Shown one piece after another: positions 23,928-35,670 of a DNA stretch of 64,000 nt (positions are counted from its first letter, which is position 1; every line of letters begins with the position of its first letter). The DNA is taken from the NCBI GenBank assembly GCA_025738555.1, contig JAOVFP010000008.1, positions 1,178,001 to 1,242,000 of the forward strand, given 5' to 3'. The notes under the pieces are model-generated. The model worked only from the letters and a program-made list of their open reading frames with translations, was not told the DNA's origin and made no database searches. The stretch is from Cyathus striatus. Its lineage: Eukaryota; Basidiomycota; Agaricomycetes; Agaricales; Nidulariaceae. A program made the translations under genes and the position numbers.

Positions 23928-24478
23928 GTGAGGCATATATTATATATAGTATACAGATTACTCATAAAAACTCATTACTTTATGCTTCTTACTAGTATTA
24001 CAATTGTATTATGTGTACTCATAAGTACTCATTACTTTATATTTCCTATTGTTATTGTAATAGCATTATGTGTACTCATAAGTACTCATTATTTTATATT
24101 TTATATTGATATTGTAATACTAATATGTGTACTCATAAGTACTCATTACTTTATGTTCTCTATTATTACTGTAATGCTTCCTATTATTATTTTAATAGTA
24201 TTATGTGTACTCATAAGTACTCATTACTATATGTTTCCTATTATTATTGTAATACTAGTATGTGTACTCATAAGTACTCATTACTATATGTTTCTTATTA
24301 TTATTGTAATACTAGTATGTGTACTTGTAAGTACTCATTACTATATGTTTCTTATTATTATTGTAATACTATTATGTGTACTCATAAGTACTTGTTACTT
24401 TATGTTTCTATTATTACTGTAATGCTTCCTATTATTATTTTAATAGTATTATGTGTACTCATAAGTACTCACTCATAA
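23928..24478 (+). repeat. 57-bp minisatellite array, left arm
   Basis: About nine units resembling TGTGTACTCATAAGTACTCA followed by TTACTnTATGTTTCCTATTA and TTATTGTAATACTAGTA. The period is a multiple of three, so long open frames appear that look like membrane proteins but are not genes. The matching inverted array is at 39640-40315. There is no CG dinucleotide in these units. Confidence 0.85.
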
Positions 24479-25068
24479 GTGTCAGCCAATGTTTCTCATT
24501 TAGTCTTGACATTAAATAATATGAGATATCATATAAGCTCTGAGCTATATGAGTACTGCACATTCTATGTGTATATATGGGTGCTACTAAGTGTACTCAT
24601 AATTACTCATAACTTTATATTTCCTATGATTATTATAATGCTATTATGTGTAGTTATAAGTACTCATAAATTTATGCCCCCCATTATTATTCCAATGCTA
24701 CTATGTGTACTCATGGGTAATCATTACTTATTGCCTCCTATAATTATCATCATTTTACTATGCATACTCAAAAGCACTCATTAATTTATACTTCCTATTA
24801 CTATTGTAATGCTACTATATGTACTCATAAGTACTCATTACTTATTGCTTCCTATTATAATTTCAATACTACTATGTGTACTCATAAACACTCACTAACC
24901 TACGCTTTCTCTTATTATTGTAATGCTCCTATGTGTACATATAAGTACTCATTAATGTATGTGTCCTATTACTATTGTAATTCTATTATGTGTACTCATA
25001 AGTACTCATTACCTATTGCCTCCTATAATTATTGTAATGTTACTATGCATACTCATAAGCACTCATTA
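24478..25068 (+). repeat. Second copy of the KDZ terminus plus a diverged minisatellite array
   Basis: GTGTCAGCCAATGTTTCTCATT at 24478 repeats the terminal motif at 23855, followed by the palindromic block in degraded form and then about eight more diverged units (TACTCATAAGTACTCATTA variants with different spacers). This suggests a nested or duplicated terminus. It ends at the MITE. Confidence 0.65.
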
Positions 25069-25421
25069 GGGGAATTCAAATATGGCTCTTTTGTAGCATT
25101 ACTACCTGTTGCCATGGAGCTGTTGCTACAATCTTGCTGAAAATGTGATCAGAAATTGAAATGGAGAGTTCTAACATAAACATTCCCTATGGTTTACTCT
25201 TTTCCATGTTGAAATTTCATTAATAATTTCGAGATTGGGTAGATATTAATATATTCAAACATTCTATCTAATAAATTATATATTTTCATAAGGTGAAAGG
25301 AAGTGGTTCTTGTAAGTATGATCAAAACATTATGAACTACAAACTGATTGCTGCTTGTTCTTCTTGTCAACAATATAGAAATCACTGTAGCATATCACAT
25401 ATTGCCACATTTGAATTCCCC
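25069..25421. mobile_element. 353-bp MITE-like element
   Basis: Inverted ends GGGGAATTCAAATATGGC (25069-25086) and GCCACATTTGAATTCCCC (25404-25421), 17 of 18 bases matching. TA flanks both sides, which would fit a 2-bp TA duplication. Non-coding, inserted at the inner edge of the minisatellite. Confidence 0.65.
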
Positions 25422-25429
25422 TATTATTT

Positions 25430-27430
25430 AGTTGTTTATATTTAACTCATAATTTCGCAAATTGTGAAAAAAAAGTATCATTACTATACTACTAACATAT
25501 GGTCTGACTATACTCATACAACACACTACATATACCAGCTACATATCTAATATAACATGTTACTTATAATAGGAAAGTGGTAGGGTGGTAGAAATAATGT
25601 GATGAATGCGATACCATGGTGCAAGGGTTTTCCAGAGAGAAGTATGGTGTTACTGAAGGGGAGGATGTGTTGCCAGTGCCATTGTGAAGCAGAAAGTAGC
25701 AAGTGGTGGCAGCCATCATAGGCAATATGGCATGGTGGTGGAGGGAGAGAGGTGGATATGTTGAGAGGACTCAAGGTGAGTGATGTGGGGTCAACACTGT
25801 TCTGTCCACTGGAACTGACACTGTCAGTGTAGTTGAGGTAAAGGGGGTGGTTGAGGTAAGAGACAGTGGGGTAGGAGGCGAGGTGGGAGTTTGGGTTATG
25901 AGTAGTTGGTGTTGAGGTGGTGGTAGTTTGAGAAATGGCTGTGATGCTGTTTGGAATGAAAGTGAGGCTGCCTTCATTGTGAAGGGGGAAGGTTCTGCAT
26001 GGTGAATGATGCTGTGGGGTGAGAGGCGGTATGAGATGGTTATGCCGTGAGGGATGGTGGTGTGGTGATGTGAGATGGAAAGGGGAGGAGGTTGAAGGTG
26101 AGGTGGTGGTGCAGGTCGAGATGGCGATATTGCAGCAAGAGGGTGGTAATGGGAGGAAACACGAGACGGCCACACCATAGTCATAGAAGGCGAGGTGGTG
26201 GGGACTGGGCAGTTGGTATGGTTGATGATTCAAGTGGATGAGCCGGCAGGGTGGTTGTGGTAGAAGGGAGGGGAGAGGGCCTGGGGCCGTTGAGGAAGGT
26301 GGGTGATGTTGCGCCACTGGGGGTCAAACAGGGAGGTGGGATGAGGGCATTGGGCAGGTGGAAGGCGAGGTGGTGACATGGTAGGAGACAATGAAGTCAT
26401 GTTGAAAGGTTGGGACTGGGAACATTGTCATCATCATGATGCAGATGGGAGGATGGAAGAGAGGAAGCTGGGTGACAAGGTGTCAATGCCGTTCCTGGCA
26501 GTGCTACCATTTTCATTGGGATGCAGGGGATAAGGGAGGAGGTGGGTGAATTGCATAGCTCCTATGCTGTCCCTGCAAGTGCCATCAGTAGGTGAGGGAT
26601 GTCGAGGTAGGGGACATGAAGGTGAGGGCATTGCAGCAGGCAGGGGATAAATGTGGCCATTTACGAGACACGTTGAGGTAAGGGACATTGAAGTGGTGAG
26701 GAAAGTGGGGCATGGGATGGCGGGGTAAGTGGGCTGGTTGAAGTTGTGAATCGTATGTTGCATCTGCGATGGTGGCCTGTGGGGGGGGTGCTGGAAAGAT
26801 GGTGGTGAACAATGAAGTGAGTGAGGAGCTTACCTGGCAAGAACACATTGAGAACACATATAGGCGACCTGTCCTGGATGTCACTGGGATCTATCAGTGT
26901 GATGTGTGAATAAATTGGGTGGAGAACAAAATACCTGTAGTTCGGTCTACTTGTGAGATTGCTCATCACAAACATGGTTGACAGTTGTCACTTCCTCATG
27001 ATCTGAACACTGTGTTCTTAGATTCAGTGCACACAACTGATATAATCACAAATAACAAGGTATATTGAGTACAAGCTTAAAAGAAGTAAGATAATACTAC
27101 ATAACAGAATGTGAGCATTAGTAGTAGATATAGCAAGGTAAGCTGAAAAGTTGAATTAAGAGAGATGTAAATAAATCTAGAAAGTAGAAAATGTGATGCT
27201 TTGAGTAAGGGGGGGATTAAAATGAATATATCTACCACGACTAGATAGAGAATGAGAAGTATAAGCAATAAAATTGAATTAAAATGATGCAATAGTTTGG
27301 CAATAGCAGAAAAAGAAACATAGAGCATGCATGGAGGCTTACTCAAGTGCAATAAAATATTGCAAGTGCCTATAATGTTATTTAATTACTTTTGACGACT
27401 TGATATAATACAATCAGCTATAAAGGATAA
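25430..27430. other. KDZ interior: purine-rich low-complexity region
   Basis: From about 25560 to 26860 the + strand is a long G/A-rich stretch of GGTGGTnGAGG-like words. The minus strand shows long Pro/His/Ser/Thr open frames that are compositional artefacts. 26900-27430 is AT-rich. No gene supported. Confidence 0.5.
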
Positions 27431-27439
27431 TATATATGA

Positions 27440-30400
27440 AGGACAATACTTACACTTTCTTTGGTCTCAGAGTCGTTTCGTTACCTGTACCTCGCTTCTT
27501 TCCTGAAAGCACAGGTGTTGTATCAACTTGCCAAAATACCCAAGTCACATCGTCAATCGCATCCCAGAGTTTACCCATTGAATCATCTGGTGCTGGAGGA
27601 AACCCACCAGGACAGTGACATAACCACACAGCACAAGCCTAAAGGCCCACCACAGAACACTGTCTCCCACTGGCAAGTATCCAATGGTAAAGACTTGATG
27701 AGATCCCCAGTATCAGAAACACACCACTGCAGTTGAATGGACAGCCACCATGACATCCACGACTATCCAAACTTCGAAGCTGTTATAGGTGGGACAGCTA
27801 CTGCACTTCAATGACACTGAATCCACCAACCAACTTCATTGGGACCATTTAAGGTGGGAAATGCCTGTTATATTTCAGAATAAGTATGCCCCACAAGCTG
27901 AAGGTAAGAACATACTAATATATTGGGTGTCTTTGATTCAAAGTTCTTCCATTCTGTTACCAAAGCTTGCCAGTGTGAGTCTAATGATATGTTCCAAAGA
28001 TATTGCATGTACTGGTGTGCATATTCTGGTAATAGCTTAACATCATCTTCTGTGATGACTGATACTGAAGGTGGGTTGTCACCCCTGAAACATGGGAATT
28101 AAATCAGTGCTGTGAAATAGAACAAAAATAACGAACATACAACTGTTCATTACTGCTTGCAACAGAGGAAGCCATGGTTCCATTAATATCATTGGAAGTA
28201 GTTGACAGATCACTGATGGAATACATTAAAATTAGTTAACAGATACAAAATTGGGAGGTGTTCAGATACTTACCTTCTACTACTGTTTTCCAGGCGCTTG
28301 GATTTGCGAACAGGAGTAACATTCTGATCAGATTCAGCATCATTGGATTTCTTGTGTGCTGTCTTCGGTTTTCTGAGCTGTTTTTGGTTGGAAAGACTGG
28401 GTGGCTGGTTGGTGCTTTGATCCTTTGAGCACAATTGAGTGAGAAATAGGCCATTTCAAGCTATGTTTGCTTCACAGCTGGCTTCATACTGGCAGATATT
28501 AATATGCCTAGCATACTCCTACCTATTATAAAAACATTATTTCTATATTCTACGCGCTACTTACAAATGGTATAATATACATGGGTTGTATTTAGTAGCT
28601 AAGGTAGAGGTCCCGGACCATTAGCTAGCATGGGAATGATTCGCGCTAATAAGGGACATAACTAGCCTAAGTAGGAAAGCGTCTAAGAATAGAAACACCG
28701 ATGTCAGAGTTTATTCTCGACATCAGTGGGAAATAGTTACCAGTAAGGCCAGAGATCGAGCTAAGTGCGCGTCTATTCTAATAATAGATTATCGAAGCCA
28801 TGTTATTGCGTCATAGGAAAAGACATGAGAACTAGACTCACAGCAAATGCCGCTATCTAACCACGCTGTACCAGCGCTGTGCATCAGCACGCCATAGGCA
28901 CCTGGATAGGCCTGAGACCCGGCATTCCCGGCCGGCTTATTCAGTGTTTCCCATTTCCACATGTCAAAGTGTGTGGCATCATGCCTTCATATGGAGTGTC
29001 TCACCTGTGGATATGGCTTATTGTACTTTGCTATCTTTCCATATGGACGCATTCTTGGCGCTTGTATGTTTGGTATATTCGTGATTTACTCTGGTCCATC
29101 CCAGACGCCTGTCTCCAGTCTAAAAGTCTACTTTACAGCTTAGCTAATGTGTAATTACTGCTTTTGTATTAACTATATAGTTTTTCTTAGCTGTGTTCTG
29201 TAAGATATTTAATATGTAGATTTGTGTAGTAGAAGGGCAGTCTCCTGTGCCCTGAGAAATACCATCTAGCATCGTGCTTTAGTATTTATGTGAGCTTTGA
29301 GATTCTAAGTGCAACGCGAAGTGTGAAGTCATAAGCCTGTGTTAAAGTCCGAGATTAAGGAACACGCATCAAAACACACATAAAAGCATTCGCTAAGTGT
29401 GCACTCCCTCTCAAATGTCGGTTTTCAACACCATTTCTATACTTTACTTCGCCCAGAAGCACCTTGCATCTGAGTCTTACCCACCAAGCACTTTCTTAGT
29501 GAGCATATGTGGTGTGAGTTTTATTATTAATATTTACATTTACACTACGTTGCGCTAAACTAGGTACTTTAATATGACAGCCATCAGAAGTTCTAACATA
29601 TTCGACAGGTGGCATGTGAGGTTCTATATTCATGTGAGAGCCCTCTTCATCTGGTCCTTCATTCTCTTCACGTTCATCATCACCCCCATGTTCACCTCCA
29701 CTGTCTGTGGCTTGTTCTTCATCCTGATTACTGGAATCTTTTCACTGCTCAGACTAGCTGTGTAATGCTGGTCATTGGCAAGGCTATGTGAAAGGCGCTC
29801 CTCTTCTGCTTCAGTATGTTCATTAGTATTGTATGCATATAGGATTTGAATACGTCTACACTCACAAAAGCAGTCAAAGAGGAAGTTGTTGAATTTATTT
29901 TCAATATCCATTACAAATGTTTTACTTCCCATCCAGGCTTGCCAGTTGTGATCATTCTTATCAGTACCATAGTGCATGCTATAATGAGACTGTAAGGACC
30001 TTTCAAATCATATGTAACAGTTTATGTTGACATACATCATGGTTTCTAACTTTCCACCCCAAGATGGGCATGGTCCTCCAGCAAAAACAGTGAATTTCCA
30101 GCCACCAGTCAACTTTGAGAACTTAGTGATCATTTGGCCATTGGAAACACTGAGTATCTTAATCGATCTAGTCACATGTGAGTTTTATGCATCATATGAA
30201 AGCACATCTGACCTACTCTTCATACTTTAGGTTGTCAGACCCCTCACCATCGGCCTCAGGAGAATCATCACAACTCCCCTCATGCAACTCATCTTGGTAG
30301 TCTTCAACCTCTGCTCTGACATGTGCTCCCTCCTCATTAAAGTAATGTTGGATAAGCGCATTTTCGAATTGAAATTTGGATTTTCTGGGCTTGGTATCCA

Positions 30401-30840
30401 ATGGCAGGGAGGACTTGTATTCTTTCCATTGAGCACTAATAAGAGGCTTTAGTTGATCTCCATATAGGATCTTATATGCCTGCCAATCGTGGAGAATCTT
30501 CATACTGGTAGATTTCTTCGACTTTGAAGGAAGGACTCCTCAAGTCACCACAGTGGAATCACGGATATGGTTCGGGAACCAAACACTAAGGCACTGCAAC
30601 AATCAATGGTTGGTAAGTTACACCTTCTACTGTGACAAAGCAAATGCTTACCTTGCACATTGCCCTCCACTTTTTAATCTCTGCCTTATCACCCCATCCT
30701 TTCTTCTCCTTCTTGGTAGATGGCTGTCATCCAAACTCAATTCCCCATTCTTCATATAGGTCAGTAAACCATGCTGTTGTTTGTTGTTTTTCTTTCACAT
30801 CAATGAATGCAGGAATCCTTTTTGTGAGCCACTTCCACTG
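27440..30840 (-). pseudogene. Broken multi-exon gene of an uncharacterised Agaricomycete family
   Basis: Minus-strand coding blocks in order: WKWLTKRIPAFIDVKEKQQT (about 30810-30740) with a TGA after EFG; ILHDWQAYKILYGDQLKPLI (30500-30440) with an acidic tail; VDWW/AGGPCPSWGGKLET-like text near 30120-30040; GTDKNDHNWQAWMGSKTFV (about 29965-29910), FDCFCECRRIQ and an acidic block to about 29560; QNVTPVRKSKRLEN (about 28330-28285) with a GTAAGT donor; SSVASSNEQ (about 28180); SMGKLWDAIDDVTWVFWQVD (about 27580-27520). Similar conserved words occur in unnamed mushroom proteins that accompany transposons; function unknown. The exon series is interrupted at about 28.5-29.56 kb by a CG-rich insert. 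Limits are approximate. Confidence 0.45.
28500..29560. mobile_element. CG-rich insertion within the broken gene, type unknown
   Basis: Roughly 1 kb with many CG dinucleotides (for example TACGCGCTAC near 28549, GGCATTCCCGGCCGGC near 28921, GTTGCGCTAAAC near 29550) inside sequence that otherwise has almost none. Coding blocks of the minus-strand gene lie on both sides. Size would suit a solo LTR, but I could not fix exact ends or a target duplication. Confidence 0.4.
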
Positions 30841-30879
30841 TGCTGGAGTTGTCCATTATTGTCTAGTTATGGTAAACAA

Positions 30880-31070
30880 TGAAGGAAGTAGAGGGAGCAG
30901 AAGTTTAGTAATGTTATAGGCTAGGGCTCAGAGGGGGAAAGAATGTCGAATGCAGAAGTAGAAGAGTTTTGAGTTGGGAGGATGTCAAGGCAGAAGAATG
31001 TAGAGGTGGGAGAACGTTGAGGCAGGAGAATGTCAAGGTGGGAGAGTGTTGAGGTTAAAGTAGCAGTTCA
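30880..31070. repeat. Short imperfect tandem repeat, about 20 bp
   Basis: Recurring GGAGAATGTCAAGGTGGGAG / AGAACGTTGAGGCAGGAG words between about 30940 and 31060. Non-coding. Confidence 0.5.
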
Positions 31071-31084
31071 AGTGTATTAGTATT

Positions 31085-31831
31085 GTAGAACAGGCAAACT
31101 GCCTGCAGTGAAAAACATGATTTATTCAATATCTCAGGACACTGAAGATTGGATTACATATTCAGCAAGATCACATTTGCACAATGTGTCTGTACACATT
31201 CTGCTCACATTCTCCAGTCATTCACATCCCCACTCTCTCATACACTTTCCTCAATTTGTATCTATTCGTGCACCATTCTGACATATACCCATATCCTGTA
31301 ACACTCCAAACTCTCAAAATAGCTCTGACATTGGCACCGACACAAGACCCTGAAGCTTGACAAGAAAACTTGTCTCCTAGCAAATTCCTCAATTCACTGG
31401 ACCTTCATACTCAAGTTTTCTATTCTTCAGGATTGTTTCAAGCTATGTTCTTTATAATATTTTACATTCCTTCTTCTGATATACAAAGACTTACTACCTT
31501 TAGATATGTTAGTTTTTTCTAGTATTCAAACTTCCTCTGTAGTTGCACTACAGAATCTAACCAAGTTTTACATTGTCTCTAACTCCAGTTCTAAGTCTAC
31601 TACATCATCTCAAGAATTTAACCTTCAATTTATTCATTTTCATGCTCTCACTGACTCTCTTTATGCTTGTCTTGAAGCTCATCTTTGCTCATTACATCTT
31701 ATTATCAGCATTTATTTTGCTAATTCCATTCCTTTCACCTTAGAAATCTCTAGATTGGACAGACACCCCAATTGATCTGTTTATTATTCTTTGTTAGATA
31801 TACTCAGCCAATTTACCACCTCTTCCATATG
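31085..31831 (+). repeat. Solo-LTR-like repeat R1, CG-depleted copy
   Basis: It starts TGTAGAACAGGCAAACTGCC and ends near CACCTCTTCCA, and aligns along its length with 43854-44430. Where the other copy has CGATGCGAAACGCGATATCTCG, this copy has only TG/CA forms. TG...CA ends and lack of coding suggest a solo LTR; only a 3-bp TAT flank repeat is seen. Confidence 0.55.
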
Positions 31832-31839
31832 CCAGGGTG

Positions 31840-34800
31840 AGCGGGGAACTGTGAATGCGGTAGACAACAGTTAAATTCTGGCTTGACTGTATGCTGTAGT
31901 ATAATATAATGTAGTATATATTTATAATATACAACTCCATTCCATTAGAACCATAGCCTTCTATGTTTATGTTTTGAAGATACACTATATTAGAATATTC
32001 AAAAGATGATATTATGTGGTGAATTATATATTTATTGGACATGTAGAATTTCACACTTGGTAGTTCTGAAGAGTTAGTGAAGTGACCAAAATATGAGACA
32101 GTTATAGCCGACATGGAGATCCAAGTGCTTAGACTGATAAGGAGGTGAAGACATGGCAGTAGGAAAGCAGGCACTTAGTGTGACGAAGAGGGAGGTGACA
32201 ATGTGGAAGTATGAGATTGGTGGCACAATTATACTAATGATGAAGTGTTATTGAATATGTAGCACAGGTGCCATACTGAAGTCCGACTTCAGTAGAGTCT
32301 GTATGTCAGTACCAGTTTTCATTGATTCCAAAGGGGTAAAATGGATATAAGTTAAGGCTGAATGTATACACTTAATTCTTTTACCCTTGAGTAGGACACA
32401 ATAAACCCTGTAGCATGTAGCAAAATCAATTAATGCTCGAATAATTCATAGAACCAAGGTTAGTGTACCAGTGAGCCATAACATACAGTCTTGAATGTCA
32501 AGAACCAAATTCATAACAGAGCTGTCACAGAAATGCACTCTCGCTCAGAAATCAACATGAACACTGACCTGTGTCGTCAGCCTCCCCAGTACTTATCTAA
32601 TGCCTACTTTGTTTCTAAGTCCATGCAATCAAGGTAGAAAGTAGAAACATAACTGTACATTCTGCAGCATACAAAGGGAAAGTACATATATCACATGAAT
32701 ATATAGTTGATTCACATAAGATATTTAATTATCCATAGAATATACATTCTTAATAACTTGAGAAGAGAAAAGCACGAGGGAAGATTCAAGAATACTGAGT
32801 GGAGATAGATTGCACAAAAAGAGTAACAATATATTGTCATCAGTAACTGGATCACCACAATCTTATGTGCCCAAAACCAATAGTGAAACTTCAACAGTCA
32901 ATCTAAATTAAGGCTTACTGAACCAATGGTTAGACAGTCATAAACATAATGTGCAGAAATGTTTGTTGTCCCCTTAAGGTATTGCCAAGAAGAATACACA
33001 GAAACCCAGCTTTGAGATACATATTGAAGTGCCCATGGTGTCATTAAGAAACATTAATATCTGAATGGTACAATCTCTATCAGAGGTGGATTAGGTAGAA
33101 CATGGATAGATTCAGAAAGAGTGTAAATGTCTGGTGCTATGTGAAGAGTGGAAAGCTGTATTCTTTTCTGAAATATATTGTACATCTGAAAGTACGATCT
33201 CCACTAGAGGTTGTCACAATCAGCAGCACAACTATTATGTGGACATGCTACAATTACATTTGCAGATGAATATGAGGCACAACCTTCCACCCTTTAGTTT
33301 TGTATTTATCAGTGGGCACACATTTTACATGTACTTCATGCTTTGCTGTATCCATATCAAACGTTGAGTGCAGAGGCTCAATGCTTCTATAATTTACAAC
33401 TATCTGCTGTTCTATTTTGCAGATAATATAATTTTTAATCCAATTACATGAATTACCCTCTCTTTGTGAGGAATGTGTTCGACCTTACTCCCCCTTCTCA
33501 TTATTCACAAAAGCCATATATACAACAGGACTATTAATACCACAGGATATTTATAAGATGCCTACCATTCAGAAGATCAAGATTCAAGGAGCATGGATTT
33601 GCAGGTGCCCACTACTAGCACATGAACCAAAAATATATTTGATGACAAACTTGTATTCAATGACCGTTTTTACGATAGGAATGATACACTTTCATCAGAT
33701 GAATTGCTGGCTGCGAATGTGATTGGTATAGAGATTTCAATGTAAGTGTTTGTGTGTTGGCGGTGCTTGTGAAGAGACTACCCTTCTCCCCTCCCCCCCT
33801 CTTAGAACCATCCAGATGTGGGGTTTGAAGCATTCTCTTTGACTAGCAACATTTCATGCATCATACTGACAGGCATATTTCATGCAGCAAGCATAAGGAT
33901 AAAACTGATGTGTAGGTTCATGGCGAATGAGCTGTGTGGAGGAAGTAGTTAGTACACCTTACATCATTTCTTTTACATTTTATCCTTAATTAATTACTTA
34001 TATTTACTCAAAAATTCTATTTTTTCATTATAATATTCTTATTTCTGTTCTAACACATGCTGTGCAAGCAGTGTGTTTGGTTTTCTGTGTTTTCATTATG
34101 TTGTGTTGACTTAAAGGCATGGCATGGCTTGACCAAACAATGGGAAGCTGAAGCCAAACATCACATGACTTGCCTATACACAGTCGTGTTCTGCTTGCAC
34201 CTTAATGTGTCTTGGTTATGAACTCTTGTTCATTACTCACTGCTTCCACTTTTCTCTCTGTCTCTAGGCTTTCTGTATGCATCCTCAAGGCCTGTCAAGA
34301 TGATGTTCGGACACTCTGGGCATTATGCGCCCCTTGGATGGCTCAAGATCTAGGGTTTAGGGTTTCACACCCATTCAAGACCCCTTTCTCTGCCTCAAGC
34401 TATTCATTTGGTCCTCAGAACCAGTGTTCCAACCTCCACAATATGATCACCAGGTCTTTAACCTCATCATGTAATGCTCTGACTGGTGGAAGGATAGGGA
34501 CTTGGGTTGAGGCATTGGGCATAATTATGTTCCATTCATTTCATTTCAATTTCCCTCTCAATCATTCATTCATTCTCTTATCCGTTATCATCACCCTCTT
34601 TTTTCATGCTACAACTTACATCTAGGCTTGATCTTAGTCACTACCTTCCCTGATTTCTCCAACCTTGAATGTTTGATGACAGAGTGCCCTGCCACCATCT
34701 ATATCAATTTATCAAGCAAGTGCATGATGTTCACAGAGGACAATCTAATAGCGAGCTAGAGGGATATTTAGTTTATAGGCTCTCATTTGCTTTCAATGTA

Positions 34801-35670
34801 GATTTGTGGTTGTGTTTTGAGGTGGTGTGCTGTTGGGATGGGGTTAGTGAGGTGATTAAAATGGAGGAGCTGTAGTCAGTGATGAGAAATGAATGAAAAG
34901 TTCTTGCCTTGGTGATATGTACAGAAAAGCTTGTGATGCAAAGAGCATAAATGAAGAGTCTGCAGAATGGCTCTTGAATGCTAATAGTTATACGTGCTGC
35001 ATAGATGCATAAGCATAAGCAGGGAAGGAGGGGGAAAGAAGAGAAGTGAACACATCAGTCATGTTCATAAAGCTGTAAGAGCCCATTTTACCCCATCTGG
35101 CTCATAGAATTTGACTGTTGGCTATTTGACTGCATAAGTGTATTATCCTGTGAGAAGATGAGAAGTTAGTGTATCCATCTATACCTGGGCCATATCGAGC
35201 TCATGTTAATGTTCGGGAAGGGCATGCCTGTTCATTGATCATAATTTTCATAGGGGTTTATATCATATCTCTGCTTTCACCCTTCCACATCCACTAATAC
35301 ATTGACATTCTTGGTGTTAGTTCTGAAAAAGTGATAGTAAATAAGGTACTGACCTGTGCAATGTGAATGGAAAAGTAACTGAAGGAGATGTGTGATAGTG
35401 ATAAGGTGCACATGTAATAACAGAAGTAGATTGATGTGTCAAGCTAGTTCCTTTTATGAATGCATCATGGCCTGAATCTCACTGTTTTAATGCAAAATAG
35501 CGATTGATCAGTCTGATAGCCTGATATATCATGCAGACTGACCATTCTGAGTGTTAATTTATTTTTGTGAGTTGATCAAGCTGTTAACATGTGGTAATAA
35601 GTCTGTATACAAATGTCCCATATGAAATGGCAGCAGCACACAGTTTTGCCCCACTCCAGGTCTCTCACTC
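31840..35670. other. KDZ interior, no supported gene
   Basis: About 3.8 kb of CG-poor, unremarkable sequence upstream of the KDZ transposase. Short open frames (for example 34212-34625) show no domain or repeated words. 33790-33812 is a C/T-rich run. The last few hundred bases may hold the transposase promoter. Confidence 0.4.

Noticed and set aside
23928..24478. CRISPR-like array of regularly spaced repeats
   Set aside because: Units are contiguous 57-bp minisatellite copies without unique spacers, and the context is a fungal transposon end.
23928..24784. Long + strand open frames that look like multi-pass membrane proteins
   Set aside because: They are translations of the 57-bp minisatellite, whose period is a multiple of three; overlapping frames are equally open and the same occurs on the minus strand at 39672-40315.
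25547..26975. Pro/His/Ser/Thr-rich open frames on the minus strand
   Set aside because: They arise from a purine-rich low-complexity stretch; several frames are open at once and no start, splice or domain signal supports a gene.
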